From: Gymnodinialimonas sp. 202GB13-11
Lineage (GTDB): Bacteria; Pseudomonadota; Alphaproteobacteria; Rhodobacterales; Rhodobacteraceae
Direction of reading: 5' to 3'
Length of the DNA stretch: 64,000 nt
Assembly (NCBI RefSeq): GCF_040932485.1
Contig: NZ_JBFRBH010000001.1
Coordinates: forward strand, 1,550,001-1,614,000
Of the stretch, positions 18,543-27,473 are shown piece by piece. A program made the position numbers and the translations under genes. Position 1 is the stretch's first letter; every line of letters starts with the position of its first letter. The notes under the pieces are model-generated. The model had not been told where the DNA came from, did not search any database, and saw nothing but the letters and a program-made list of their open reading frames with translations.

Positions 18543-18911
18543 TCAATCGGCGAGTGAGCGGATGATGCCCGTGGCCGTCGCCTCGTTCACTGCCATCAGG
18601 GTGTCGTACAGAATGGCCAGACGGATCAGGGATTTAACGTCAACGTCATGGGGCATGGCCGAGAGCGGATCGATGAAGAAGATCAGGGCATGCAGATCCT
18701 CCTCCGCGATCATCGCGCCAAGCTGCGCATCGCCGCCCAAGGGCCCAGATTTCAACGGCGTGACGTTGAGGCCGGTTTCCTCTTGCAGCCGCCCGCCCGT
18801 CGTGCCGGTGGCAAATAGGCGATGGGGGCTAAGTTCAGCTTCATGCGCCTTGGCCCAAGCGACGAGCGAATCCTTTTTCTGGTCATGGGCGACAAGGGCG
18901 ATGGTTTTCAT
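18543..18911 (-). CDS. mgsA: Methylglyoxal synthase
   Basis: 122 residues. The catalytic set of the E. coli enzyme is preserved with a constant offset: Asp61 (SGPLGGD), Asp81 (FFIDP), His88 and Asp91 (PHDVDV). It converts dihydroxyacetone phosphate to methylglyoxal and phosphate. The family also has a C-terminal AxNxxTAD motif, here AVNEATAT, so the last acidic residue is changed. It overlaps the dehydrogenase gene by 4 bases and sits immediately before the phosphate-control region of ugpB, which supplies the DHAP precursor glycerol-3-phosphate. Confidence 0.95.
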   Translation of the reverse strand: MKTIALVAHDQKKDSLVAWAKAHEAELSPHRLFATGTTGGRLQEETGLNVTPLKSGPLGGDAQLGAMIAEEDLHALIFFIDPLSAMPHDVDVKSLIRLAILYDTLMAVNEATATGIIRSLAD

Positions 18912-19813
18912 GTCTCTTCTCCCGGAAGGGTCAGGCCGGAGGCGCGGGCATAGACCTTGGCGACGGCGGCGTCATCTTCATGCCCATGGCCCATGCCCGC
19001 GGCGGCCACGAATTGTTGAAGCGCGATGCCGGTGATCGGCGCGGGAAAGCGCGCTCCCTTGGCGATATCAAGCACGATGCCCAGATCCTTGGGCCAGATG
19101 TTCACGCTGCTAGTGGGAGTATAGTCACCATCTACGATATGCGGCCCGCGGTTTTCCAGCATGAAGGAGGTTCCGGCGCATTGGGGGATGACCTCCATGA
19201 ACCGGGCGGGATCAATGCCCTGGGTCATGCCGAAGGTCATCGCCTCAGCCATGGTGGCGATATGGACGCCCGCGAGGATCTGGTTGACCGCTTTCATGGC
19301 AGAGCCCGCGCCAACCGCGTCGCCCATATGGTGCACGGTGGACGCAGTGGCCTTTAGGACCGCATCGGCAGCGGTGAAAGCCTCTGGCGTGCCGGAGGCC
19401 ATGATCGCCAGATCGCCAGCCGCTGCCCGGGCCATGCCGCCGGAGATGGGCGCGTCGAGGTAGTGGAGGTCAAGCGCCTCACACCGGGCGGCCATATCGC
19501 GGGCGAAGTCCGGCGCGACGGTGGCGCAGGACATAACGAGCGCGCCCTTGCGCAGGAAGGGGGCGATGCCGTGTTCACCAAATAGAACGTCTTCAGTTTG
19601 GGTGGCGTTCAGGACGACAATTACAACGGCATCGAGTTGGGCGGCAACGGTGTGCGGTGTGCCGTCTGCGCCGCCCTCGGATTGCAGGCGGGCGACAGCG
19701 TCTGTGTTGAGGTCGGCGCCGTGCACCGCATGGCCCGCGCGCAGGAGCGATTGCGCCATGCCGTAGCCCATGGCGCCGAGGCCGAATAACCCGACAGTTT
19801 TGTGATCGCCCAT
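18908..19813 (-). CDS. ltnD: 3-hydroxyisobutyrate dehydrogenase-family enzyme, L-threonate dehydrogenase-like
   Basis: 301 residues of the beta-hydroxyacid dehydrogenase family: Rossmann [13 protein letters not shown] (8-20), substrate motif DAPISGG (120-126) and catalytic Lys174 ([12 protein letters not shown]). The [12 protein letters not shown] and [10 protein letters not shown] stretches are like LtnD, which oxidises L-threonate to 2-oxo-tetronate. The usual partners (OtnK kinase, OtnC/OtnI) are absent here, so substrate assignment is moderate. It is co-transcribed with mgsA. Confidence 0.8.
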   Translation of the reverse strand: MGDHKTVGLFGLGAMGYGMAQSLLRAGHAVHGADLNTDAVARLQSEGGADGTPHTVAAQLDAVVIVVLNATQTEDVLFGEHGIAPFLRKGALVMSCATVAPDFARDMAARCEALDLHYLDAPISGGMARAAAGDLAIMASGTPEAFTAADAVLKATASTVHHMGDAVGAGSAMKAVNQILAGVHIATMAEAMTFGMTQGIDPARFMEVIPQCAGTSFMLENRGPHIVDGDYTPTSSVNIWPKDLGIVLDIAKGARFPAPITGIALQQFVAAAGMGHGHEDDAAVAKVYARASGLTLPGEET

Positions 19814-19873
19814 GCCCGTTCCCCTTTCACGCCGTTTCTATGCCTTATCGGCGAAACGGGCGCGGAGTGCGAG

Positions 19874-20401
19874 TCAGGTGGGCTCGCAGGTAAGGGACGG
19901 GTCGTGCACGCTGCCCGGTAGGGTCCACATCGTGTCGGGCGTGTGGACCTGAAAGGTCTGGCGGCGGTCGAACTGATCGAAGGCAGCTTGCGTGGTCGGC
20001 AGATTGAAGGAGGCGACCTCGCCCCGTTCGGCATAGAACGACAGCAGCATCGGATCTTCGTAATCGGTGACGCCGCCCAGATCGCCCGCCACATCAACGA
20101 TGTCGAAAGACATGTAATCGGCCCAATGTGGCGCGCGGACGATATGGACCACGCCGAGCCGCCCGGTCAGGCCGGTGCCGTCGGGGCCGGTGATCTGGAC
20201 CGTGCCGTCTGTCAGGTACGCTGTGGCCTCCGCACCCATACGCATCCGGCGGGTTGGGGTGAAGGTGAGCTCGGCCTGGAGGGATGTGCCTTCGGGGTGG
20301 GCGCCGTGGATCGCCTCGGTCCGAATGGAGAGGGTCAGCGTGCAGGTTTGGGCCGTGGCTGGGGTCGCGATCAGCAGCAGGAGCACGGCAAGGTGGATCA
20401 T
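19874..20401 (-). CDS. Secreted protein of unknown function
   Basis: 175 residues from the ATG at 20401, which overlaps the upstream cytochrome gene stop as ATGA. A signal peptide (MIHLAVLLLLIATPATAQ) is followed by a beta-rich domain with two cysteines (TCTLTL near the new N-terminus and LTCEP at the very end) that may pair in the periplasm. No family recognised. Tight coupling with the monoheme protein suggests they act together. Confidence 0.75.
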   Translation of the reverse strand: MIHLAVLLLLIATPATAQTCTLTLSIRTEAIHGAHPEGTSLQAELTFTPTRRMRMGAEATAYLTDGTVQITGPDGTGLTGRLGVVHIVRAPHWADYMSFDIVDVAGDLGGVTDYEDPMLLSFYAERGEVASFNLPTTQAAFDQFDRRQTFQVHTPDTMWTLPGSVHDPSLTCEPT

Positions 20402-21660
20402 TCGGGGACCTCCCGCAGGACAAAGGTGAAATCTGAAAATGCGCCCGCCGATGTCGTGGCCTCCGCATGGCAGCCAAGGCAGGTGCCGTCGCGATGGGTC
20501 TGGATATAGGTTTCCATCGTGACGTTCGACAGGAAGCGCGGAAGCTCTCCGTGTTCGATGTAGGGGCTGGCATTTGCGCCGCGCCATTGGGCGGAGATGA
20601 GCATGTAATGCTCAAGGGGCGTGCCGAAGAGTTCGGCCTGCCAGCGGGCGTTGGTGGCTTGCGTCGGCGCGAAGATGTCCCAGCAGCGCACGACTTGGGA
20701 CGGCGGTAATGGGGTGCCGGTATCGTCCACCGCATAGGGCGGCGTGGCGGACCAGAGGGCGGCCGCGGCGGGCGGCGTGTTAGCGGGCGTGGAGAGGGTC
20801 GCGTCATAGAGCAGCCGGTCAGGTGGACTATCGGGCGCGATGCAGCCTTGCGGGAAAAGGTTGTTGCCGTAAATCGCGTTTATGTCACGCGCATCCGCTG
20901 CGATGGGGGCGTTCGCGCGGTGTTCGAACGTGGCCCAGATCCATTCATCGCCATTGCCACTTTCGACCTTGGTGACGATGTGCATGCCCACAAGGCCGAG
21001 CGTGACCTCAAGGCAGAGAGGGGCGCCGGTGAGGCTCTGCTCTGGCGGGACGATGATAAGGCCCTGCGCGGTGATGTAATCGTCGGAAGGGGCCTCAAGC
21101 ACTGTCCAAGCGGATTTGAACAATATGGAGGCCGGGTTATCGGCGTCGCGGCCGTGGGGGAAGTTGACCGGATTGGCGTGGCCTTCGGCGTTGTGGAGGT
21201 TTTCCGCGTGGATGTGGTCCGCCACAACCGGGTTCAGGCGCGTCTCGTAGAGGATGTAATTGCCGTGGCGGTCTACCAGCGGGTGCCCGTCGGATTGGGC
21301 GAAGTCGGTGATGATGACCTCCGCTTGGGCCGCCTGTTCAGCGCATTGCGCGGTCTCGCGGCCAAGCACGGCATCGCGGCGTGGGAAGTCGCGCCAGCCG
21401 AGTTGGTCCGTTTGCGGTTCGATTTCGGGCCAGTTGAGGGCGACGAAGGCCTGCCAGGCGTGGCGGTCAAACGGTTCCTGCGCGGCGCCGGAAATCACCA
21501 TGTATTCAAAGAATTCGCTGAACTCCGGCACGTCCTGCGGGAAGGTGGCGCACAGCTGATCGTGGGGCGCGTGGACGCAGAATTCGCCCTGCTCCTCCTG
21601 AGCCATCAGCGCCGGTATCGGAAGCAGGCAAAGGACGGGAAGAGGAAAGCGGATACGCAT
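20398..21660 (-). CDS. Monoheme c-type cytochrome-like periplasmic protein
   Basis: 420 residues from the ATG at 21660, with a signal peptide (MRIRFPLPVLCLLPIPALMA). One heme-binding CxxCH (CLGCH) lies near residue 391, close to the C-terminus, after a ~370-residue Trp/Cys-containing domain of unknown type (WQAFVALNWPE near residue 65). Longer upstream starts would mask the signal sequence. Probably a periplasmic redox protein; the partner is unknown. Divergent from a GntR-type regulator across 63 bases. Confidence 0.8.
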   Translation of the reverse strand: MRIRFPLPVLCLLPIPALMAQEEQGEFCVHAPHDQLCATFPQDVPEFSEFFEYMVISGAAQEPFDRHAWQAFVALNWPEIEPQTDQLGWRDFPRRDAVLGRETAQCAEQAAQAEVIITDFAQSDGHPLVDRHGNYILYETRLNPVVADHIHAENLHNAEGHANPVNFPHGRDADNPASILFKSAWTVLEAPSDDYITAQGLIIVPPEQSLTGAPLCLEVTLGLVGMHIVTKVESGNGDEWIWATFEHRANAPIAADARDINAIYGNNLFPQGCIAPDSPPDRLLYDATLSTPANTPPAAAALWSATPPYAVDDTGTPLPPSQVVRCWDIFAPTQATNARWQAELFGTPLEHYMLISAQWRGANASPYIEHGELPRFLSNVTMETYIQTHRDGTCLGCHAEATTSAGAFSDFTFVLREVPE

Positions 21661-21723
21661 TCTTATAATTGGATACAGTTTTAGATATTTGTCAACAAAG
21701 CTGAATCTGCTAGGCTGCAGCCC
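21661..21723. promoter_or_regulatory. AT-rich divergent regulatory region
   Basis: 63 bases between the cytochrome gene and a divergent GntR-family gene. It is sharply AT-richer than both flanks and contains TTGACAAAT on the minus strand (about 21695-21687), a possible -35 element for the cytochrome gene. No clean palindrome was found. Confidence 0.4.
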
Positions 21724-22389
21724 ATGAAAGCACCGATCCGAGAATTGGCCGATCTGGCCCCCCTGCCCTTGCCGCGCGGACGGGTCGCCGACCTTGTCGA
21801 AGACCTGCGCGCGGAGATCGTCACAGGGGCCATCGCGCCGGGGGCCACGCTGGTTCAGGAGGATTTGGCGAGCCGGTTTGGCGTCAGCCGGATGCCCGTC
21901 CGCGAGGCGATCAAGCATTTGCAGATGCTTGGCTTTGTGACGGTAGAGGACAACAAGCGCGCCCGGGTCGCGGAGTTAAGCCGGGCCGATTTCGTGGAAA
22001 TCTACGACATGCGGGAAGCGGCGGAGGCTTTGGCGATGCGCTCGGCCATTCCGCATCTGACGAACGCGCATATTGACGAGGCCGCAGATATCCAGGATCG
22101 GATCGAAGGGGTGGACCCGAAGGGCTTCGGCGCGCTGAACATGGCCTTTCACATGGTGCTGTATCGCCCGTCGGGCCGGACGCGTCTGCTGGCCCATGTG
22201 GAAATGCTATTCAACGCCGCGGACAGGTATGTCTCAATGGTGTCCGCCGGGCCGGAGTTGAAGGCCAAGGCAAATGCCGAACACCGCGCGCTGCTGGAGC
22301 ATTGCCTGGCCCGCGACACGGACGCGGCGGAGGCCTGTGTGCGGACCCATATCGCCGATGCGCGGGACGCATTGGTGCAGTTTTTCTGA
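21724..22389 (+). CDS. GntR-family (FCD) transcriptional regulator
   Basis: 221 residues: winged helix-turn-helix at about 18-85 (FGVSRMPVREAIKHL is the recognition region) and an FCD ligand-binding domain at about 95-215 with the metal-binding-type histidines NMAFHMVLY and AEHRALLEHC. It probably controls the divergent cytochrome pair, by position. The ligand is unknown. Confidence 0.9.
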   Translation: MKAPIRELADLAPLPLPRGRVADLVEDLRAEIVTGAIAPGATLVQEDLASRFGVSRMPVREAIKHLQMLGFVTVEDNKRARVAELSRADFVEIYDMREAAEALAMRSAIPHLTNAHIDEAADIQDRIEGVDPKGFGALNMAFHMVLYRPSGRTRLLAHVEMLFNAADRYVSMVSAGPELKAKANAEHRALLEHCLARDTDAAEACVRTHIADARDALVQFF

Positions 22390-22403
22390 GCCGGACGCGC
22401 GGA

Positions 22404-22721
22404 TTAGCTGAGAAGTGCCGCTACCAGCGCGAGTACGATCACGACATCCACAAGGATGAAGGCCCATGTCACCCATTTGCGAATGCTGAATCTGTCTCGG
22501 TTGAGGAACGCGATGGTCCCGCCCATGCCCGCGGCAAGCAGCGCGATGATCTGGGTGATCATACCGCCGGTGCCCAACACCAAAAGGCACCCGAGCAATA
22601 GGTAGACAAGGCCGACCGGCACCAAACGCCATGTGTCGGGCCGCCGGCCATCCATCATCCATTCCGTTGCGTGCCATATCCCGGTGAAGACCAGAAGGCC
22701 GCCTGCTATGCCTGCGAACAT
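22404..22721 (-). CDS. Small integral membrane protein
   Basis: 105 residues with four hydrophobic segments and conserved-looking HATEWMMDGRRP after the first. It starts 10 bases after the diheme cytochrome gene and ends the iorA-iorB-cytochrome operon, so it may anchor the cytochrome or pass electrons to the membrane. No named family recognised. Confidence 0.75.
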   Translation of the reverse strand: MFAGIAGGLLVFTGIWHATEWMMDGRRPDTWRLVPVGLVYLLLGCLLVLGTGGMITQIIALLAAGMGGTIAFLNRDRFSIRKWVTWAFILVDVVIVLALVAALLS

Positions 22722-22731
22722 GGGCCGCTCC

Positions 22732-23340
22732 TCAGTTTTCGGGACAGGGCATACCAGCGACGCCCCAGATCAGAATGTCGTCCACATGCTCCTGCAAACT
22801 GTAGGGCGCGGGTTCACGGGTGCCGCCAGGGTTCCACGCCCAATGCAGGATCAGGTCATGGTCGAGATGTTCGGCCAAAGCCATCATATCGCGATCACCG
22901 TTCCGGGCCGGATCGCGAAGCTGTTCGCAAATCTCAGGCGAACTGCGCCCGAACCAATCGGCCTCCACCGGGGCGAGTTGCCAGAACATGGGCACACGTG
23001 GCGCAGAATGGGGCATGGCATTCGCGTTCTCCCAATCCTCGCTCATCGTCGTGTGGCAGGTCTGGCAAGGCACATATTCCGCCCCGAAACGGCTTTCACC
23101 GGCACGAACGTTCATGCCATGGGGCCGCGCCTGCCCATAGGACGGGCCGGACCACATCGGCCGGTCGCTTTCGCCAGTATGGCAGTTGGAACAGCGCGGG
23201 TGGCTGGCGACCTCATATATGCGCGCCCAAGCTTCTAGCCCTTCGGCCTCCGTCGCGCTGTCGGGAGGGGTCAGGTCAACCTCGGCCAGAAGCGGGGTGG
23301 CGAGAGCGGCGACAAGCGCCAGGGTCAGTTTGGCATTCAT
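22732..23340 (-). CDS. Diheme c-type cytochrome of the molybdenum hydroxylase operon
   Basis: 202 residues from the ATG at 23340, with a signal peptide (MNAKLTLALVAALATPLLA) and two CxxCH sites: CSNCH (about residue 51) and CQTCH (about 92). A His-rich segment (AEHLDHDLILHWAW) could supply axial ligands. In related enzymes such as nicotinate hydroxylase and Gluconobacter-type aldehyde oxidases the cytochrome receives electrons from the FeS subunit and passes them to the respiratory chain. Here it is encoded separately, 10 bases after iorB. Confidence 0.88.
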   Translation of the reverse strand: MNAKLTLALVAALATPLLAEVDLTPPDSATEAEGLEAWARIYEVASHPRCSNCHTGESDRPMWSGPSYGQARPHGMNVRAGESRFGAEYVPCQTCHTTMSEDWENANAMPHSAPRVPMFWQLAPVEADWFGRSSPEICEQLRDPARNGDRDMMALAEHLDHDLILHWAWNPGGTREPAPYSLQEHVDDILIWGVAGMPCPEN

Positions 23341-23350
23341 GGCGGCCCCC

Positions 23351-25594
23351 TCAAACAAAGGTGATGTGCTTGTTGAACGGCATCTCGCGGATGCGTTGCC
23401 CGGTGGCCGCAAAGATCGCATTCCCAAGCGCGGGGGCTGAGGGCGGGATCGGGGGTTCGCCAAATCCGCGGATCTTTGGGTTCGTCTCCAGCGCTCGGAA
23501 TTCGATGGGCGGGCATTGCCAGATGCGCATCCCCTCATGGGCGTGGTAATTGCTCTGCTCCGCCATGCCATCGGCATAGGTGATCTCGCAATTGATCGCG
23601 TGACCAAGGCCAAAGACCGTACCGCCTTGCGCAAGGTTTTCGAGGTTCACGGGGTCGATCACCCGGCCCACATCGGCGGCGACCCAGACATGGTCCAACT
23701 TGATGCCCGCATCCGTGTTCGTGACCTCAACCACCGTGGCAACGGCCACCCCGAAGGAGAAGCCGTAGGCGACGCCCCTGCCCCGGCCTTCGCCGATATT
23801 GGGGCCATTCCAACTGCTCATCTCACCCACGGCTTCCAACACACCGACAGAGACATCATGGCCCATCAGGCGGATGCGTTCCTCCAACGGGTCTGCGCCT
23901 GCGGCATGGATCGCTTCATCTAGAAGTGTCTCGTAAATGAAGACGTTGGGCCCCGCGCCCACCGCGCGCCAGGAGGAGACGGGCGCAAGCTCTTCCGTCA
24001 CGTAGGAGCGGACGCGCAGGTTTGGCAGATTGAACATGGGTGCATCCCATGCGCCTTCGTGGAGCTGTGTATCCGGGCCCGGCAGGCTGTAACCCATTCG
24101 CCCGAACTGGCTGCGGAGAACCGATTGCCCGGCGATCTGCACATCAAGCGCATTGACCTGCCCGTTCAGCACCTTCGCCGTGCCACGCCCCATGGTGATG
24201 TGGCGGGGGAAATCGTGGGCGAAATCCTCTTCCCGCGAATAGGTCATCTGCACGGGCGTGCCGCGCATATGGTTGGCGATCTCTGCGGTCTGTTTGATAA
24301 AATCAAACTCCAGCCGGTGCCCGAAACTGCCGCCCATGAACATGTTGTGCAGATGGACATTGTCTTGATCTACGCCGGTGATGTCGGCCACGACCTGTTC
24401 CACAATTTGCGGAATCTGATGGCCGGTCCAGATATCGACTCGGGCGTCGGTGACAAGAATGGTGGCGTTAAGCGGTTCAAGTGGTGCATGGGCGATATAG
24501 GGGGAGCGGTATTCGCCTGTGATTTCTTCGCCTTCAGCAGCCTCCACATCGCCTTCCACGCGGGCCTCTGCATTCAGATGCGCCTCATCGAAGATACCGG
24601 CGAGATGATCCCAATGGGCGGCCTGTTCCGAAGGGTACGGTGCCTCGCCCCAATCGAACTCTATTGCGTTAGCGGCCTGAATGGCGCGCCATGTGTTGTT
24701 GGCGACAACCGCCACACCGCCCGTGATCTCGAATATCTCCTGCACGCCTGGCATGGTTTCAGCGGCGGAGGCATCATAGCCGTTCATCGCCCCACCCTGA
24801 CGCGGGTTCACCTTCACGGTGGCGAACAACATATCCTCAGTGCGGAAATCGATGCCATAGGTCAGCGTGCCAGTGGATTTCTGGACGATGTCCACGCGCT
24901 CCATAGGCTGACCTACAAGCGACCATTCGGACGGGTCGCGCAAAGTGACGTTTTGGACGGGTTCGATGGAGGCGGCCGCACCGGCAAGCGCCGTGTAGGG
25001 CATCTCAGTCCCATCGGGCAAGACGACTGCACCGCGTTCTGTGCGCAACTCAGCCACTGGCACGCCGCTTTCACGGGAGGCAGCGAGCTTCAGTGTTTCG
25101 CGCGCGGTGGCCCCGGCATGGCGCAGTTTGTCATACACATCCGGAATAGAGGAGGAGCCGCCTGTGCCCATAAGCGGTAGCGTCAGTTTTGCCACCCCAC
25201 CAAAGAAGCCGCGCACGCGTTCCGCCGTGGGCGACATGTCGTAGAGCGGGAAGCCCGCAGCGGCTTCGGTGAATGCCGTGTTGTAATAGGCGCGATCCGG
25301 GGTGCCGAAGCTGGCCTCCACCTGATCGAGGCCGATGTCGAGTTCCTCCGCGATCAATGCGGTCTGGGCTGAGAAGATGCCCTGCCCCTTGTCAGCGTGT
25401 GGGGCGATCAGCGTGACACGCTCGTTGTCGATGATGACCCAAGGGTTGAAGCTGACTGAGCCTTCGAGAAGGTCGGCGAGGTTCGGGTTGGGAAACGGCT
25501 GACGCGCGGCATAGACGCCGAAGGCTACGCCCCCAGCGACGGCAGCCGAGCCAATCAGGAAGGTGCGGCGGGCGATTTTTCCAATGCTGGCCAT
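23351..25594 (-). CDS. iorB: Isoquinoline 1-oxidoreductase-type molybdopterin subunit (IorB)
   Basis: 747 residues of the xanthine dehydrogenase superfamily, IorB branch. The N-terminus has a twin-arginine signal (ARRTFLIGSAAVAGGVAFG), so the assembled enzyme is exported folded. Mo-cofactor motifs include GGSFGHR near the middle, and the catalytic glutamate is probably in GFGEPPIPPSAPALGNAI near the C-terminus. It hydroxylates an N-heterocycle or oxidises an aldehyde, with water as oxygen source. The ATG at 25594 is 2 bases after iorA. Substrate unknown. Confidence 0.9.
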   Translation of the reverse strand: MASIGKIARRTFLIGSAAVAGGVAFGVYAARQPFPNPNLADLLEGSVSFNPWVIIDNERVTLIAPHADKGQGIFSAQTALIAEELDIGLDQVEASFGTPDRAYYNTAFTEAAAGFPLYDMSPTAERVRGFFGGVAKLTLPLMGTGGSSSIPDVYDKLRHAGATARETLKLAASRESGVPVAELRTERGAVVLPDGTEMPYTALAGAAASIEPVQNVTLRDPSEWSLVGQPMERVDIVQKSTGTLTYGIDFRTEDMLFATVKVNPRQGGAMNGYDASAAETMPGVQEIFEITGGVAVVANNTWRAIQAANAIEFDWGEAPYPSEQAAHWDHLAGIFDEAHLNAEARVEGDVEAAEGEEITGEYRSPYIAHAPLEPLNATILVTDARVDIWTGHQIPQIVEQVVADITGVDQDNVHLHNMFMGGSFGHRLEFDFIKQTAEIANHMRGTPVQMTYSREEDFAHDFPRHITMGRGTAKVLNGQVNALDVQIAGQSVLRSQFGRMGYSLPGPDTQLHEGAWDAPMFNLPNLRVRSYVTEELAPVSSWRAVGAGPNVFIYETLLDEAIHAAGADPLEERIRLMGHDVSVGVLEAVGEMSSWNGPNIGEGRGRGVAYGFSFGVAVATVVEVTNTDAGIKLDHVWVAADVGRVIDPVNLENLAQGGTVFGLGHAINCEITYADGMAEQSNYHAHEGMRIWQCPPIEFRALETNPKIRGFGEPPIPPSAPALGNAIFAATGQRIREMPFNKHITFV

Positions 25595-25596
25595 GG

Positions 25597-26055
25597 TTAC
25601 GCCCCTTGCAACTTGGCGGCGGCAGAACGCACGGCGGCGCGGATGCGGGGATAGGTGCCACAGCGGCACAGATTGCCGCCCATCACGGCGTCGATGTCGT
25701 CATCGGTCGGCGCGGGGTTGGCGGCGAGCAGATCGGCGGCCTGCATGATCTGGCCGGACTGGCAGTAACCGCATTGGGCCACCTGCTGTTCAACCCACGC
25801 CTCTTGCACCGCATGAAGGTTGTCTGGCGTGCCAAGCCCCTCAATGGTTGTGACCTCACCCTGCAAATCGCCAATGGCCAATTGGCAGGAGCGCACGGCA
25901 AACCCGTCGACATGCACGGTACACGCGCCGCATTGCGCGATGCCGCAGCCATATTTTGGGCCGGTGATGTTCAACTCATCCCGCAAGACCCACAAAAGCG
26001 GCATGTCCGCTTCGACATCCACCTCATGCTCGGTTCCGTTGACGGTCAGTCGCAT
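25597..26055 (-). CDS. iorA: Isoquinoline 1-oxidoreductase-type 2Fe-2S subunit (IorA)
   Basis: 152 residues. The plant-type 2Fe-2S cluster uses Cys37, Cys42, Cys45 and Cys57; the second cluster uses Cys95, Cys98, Cys130 and Cys132 ([15 protein letters not shown]). It shuttles electrons from the Mo site to the cytochrome. The ATG at 26055 gives the canonical MRLTVNG start; upstream starts run into the divergent regulator promoter. It has no signal peptide of its own, as expected for export with the Tat-bearing large subunit. Confidence 0.93.
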   Translation of the reverse strand: MRLTVNGTEHEVDVEADMPLLWVLRDELNITGPKYGCGIAQCGACTVHVDGFAVRSCQLAIGDLQGEVTTIEGLGTPDNLHAVQEAWVEQQVAQCGYCQSGQIMQAADLLAANPAPTDDDIDAVMGGNLCRCGTYPRIRAAVRSAAAKLQGA

Positions 26056-26227
26056 TGCGCTGCCTCCCTGGTCGCTGTTGCCGCCATCATATGGGATATG
26101 CGGACAAAGTCGAATTGACGGAGCGCGCCAATTCAGTGTCATTTCGCGCCAATGGTTGGCCGTGCTCTGGATAGGGTCAAGCGCCATGGCGCATAGTGCC
26201 GCCACGTCGTGCAAGCGGAGCAGCGCC

Positions 26228-27220
26228 ATGGCCACCCGATACCCGATGGGCAATTACATGAAGCAAGCAGGCGCCCTTCTGGGGGTTTCGCCCGACCGCG
26301 TGCTGCGTCGTGTTGGACTATCGAACACGTTACTGGAGGAGGACTTCAGCGTCACGGCCGAGATGTTTTTTCGCCTGTGGGATGCGATGTCGGCAGAGGC
26401 CGACCGGCCGGGGATCGAATTGGAACTGGCCACGGCCTATGCCCACGGGCCCTTTATCCCACCCATCTTTGCGTTTTCATGCGCCGAAACACTGGCCTCG
26501 GGGCTGGAGCGCTTGGCAGATTTCAAAGCGTTAATCGGGCCCGCGATCATGGAGGTATCGCGCCCAGGGGGCGGGCTGCATCTGGTTCTACGCCCCGCTG
26601 ATCCGGGGTTGCAGATGCCCGCGCGGATGGGGTTGTTCGAATTGCTCTACATCCTTGAATGCGCACGAACCTTCACGGGCGTGAACCTGCGCCCGGTGGC
26701 TACCGGCCTGCCCGGTCCGCTGGAGTTGGACGCAGACGCCCTCGCCTATCTGGGCGTAGCACCTGACACAGGTGATGCGGTCCGCCTGACCTTTTCCGCG
26801 GAAGATGCCGACCGCCCCCTGATCACCCGCAGCGCGGCCTTGTGGGAGACATTGGAGCCGGGATTTGTCGAACAGCTTCGCGCGAAGAATGACACCACAA
26901 GCATGACTGCGCGGGTCCGGCAGAGCTTGTCTGAAGCGCTTCCGGGCGGGGCCACATCAATCGAGGATATGGCGCGCCGGCTCAACGTCTCAAAACGCAG
27001 CCTGCAACGGCGATTAAGCGAGGAAGGCACAAGCTTCCAGAACCTGCTGTCGCAAACACGATTTGAATTGTCCGAGCAATATTTGAAGAACAGCGACCTG
27101 AGCGTGCCGGAGATCTCATACCTGCTCGGATACCGTGAAACCTCTTCGTTTTTTCGGGCTTTTCAAGGTTGGACGGGCATGACGCCCGGCGATTACCGTA
27201 CAAAAGGCACAGCTGTTTGA
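26228..27220 (+). CDS. AraC-family transcriptional regulator
   Basis: 330 residues. The N-terminal ~200 resemble the arabinose-binding-like domain of OruR/ArgR-type regulators; the C-terminal ~100 hold the two helix-turn-helix motifs ([20 protein letters not shown], then [12 protein letters not shown] with [19 protein letters not shown]). GGAG seven bases before the ATG at 26228 supports this start; an ATG at 26186 is possible. Divergent from iorA across 172 bases, so it likely controls the Mo-hydroxylase operon. Confidence 0.9.
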   Translation: MATRYPMGNYMKQAGALLGVSPDRVLRRVGLSNTLLEEDFSVTAEMFFRLWDAMSAEADRPGIELELATAYAHGPFIPPIFAFSCAETLASGLERLADFKALIGPAIMEVSRPGGGLHLVLRPADPGLQMPARMGLFELLYILECARTFTGVNLRPVATGLPGPLELDADALAYLGVAPDTGDAVRLTFSAEDADRPLITRSAALWETLEPGFVEQLRAKNDTTSMTARVRQSLSEALPGGATSIEDMARRLNVSKRSLQRRLSEEGTSFQNLLSQTRFELSEQYLKNSDLSVPEISYLLGYRETSSFFRAFQGWTGMTPGDYRTKGTAV

Positions 27221-27269
27221 GAGCGCATCGAGCGGAGGAAGTGGCGGAAAAGAAGTCAGCGCAATCCTT

Positions 27270-27288
27270 CAATTAGGCAATTGTTTTT
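27270..27288 (+). terminator. Weak intrinsic terminator behind the AraC gene
   Basis: CAATT (27270-27274) pairs with AATTG (27279-27283) around AGGC and is followed by TTTTT. A run of A immediately after gives a U-run on the opposite strand too, so it may serve both converging genes. The rest of 27221-27473 shows nothing else. Confidence 0.5.
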
Positions 27289-27473
27289 ATACAAAAAAAA
27301 GAAAAACCGTGAGACTAGCTGCCACGTTTCATACCGCACAAGCGCCACCCCAAAGGCCGCCAACGACATGCAGCAACGAAGACCACACTAGGGGTAAGCT
27401 TCGTCAAACTCGGATACGCAATCGCGTCATACCAAAAACTGGACACTTCTTCCCAAAAGAGTTCCCCAGCGTT

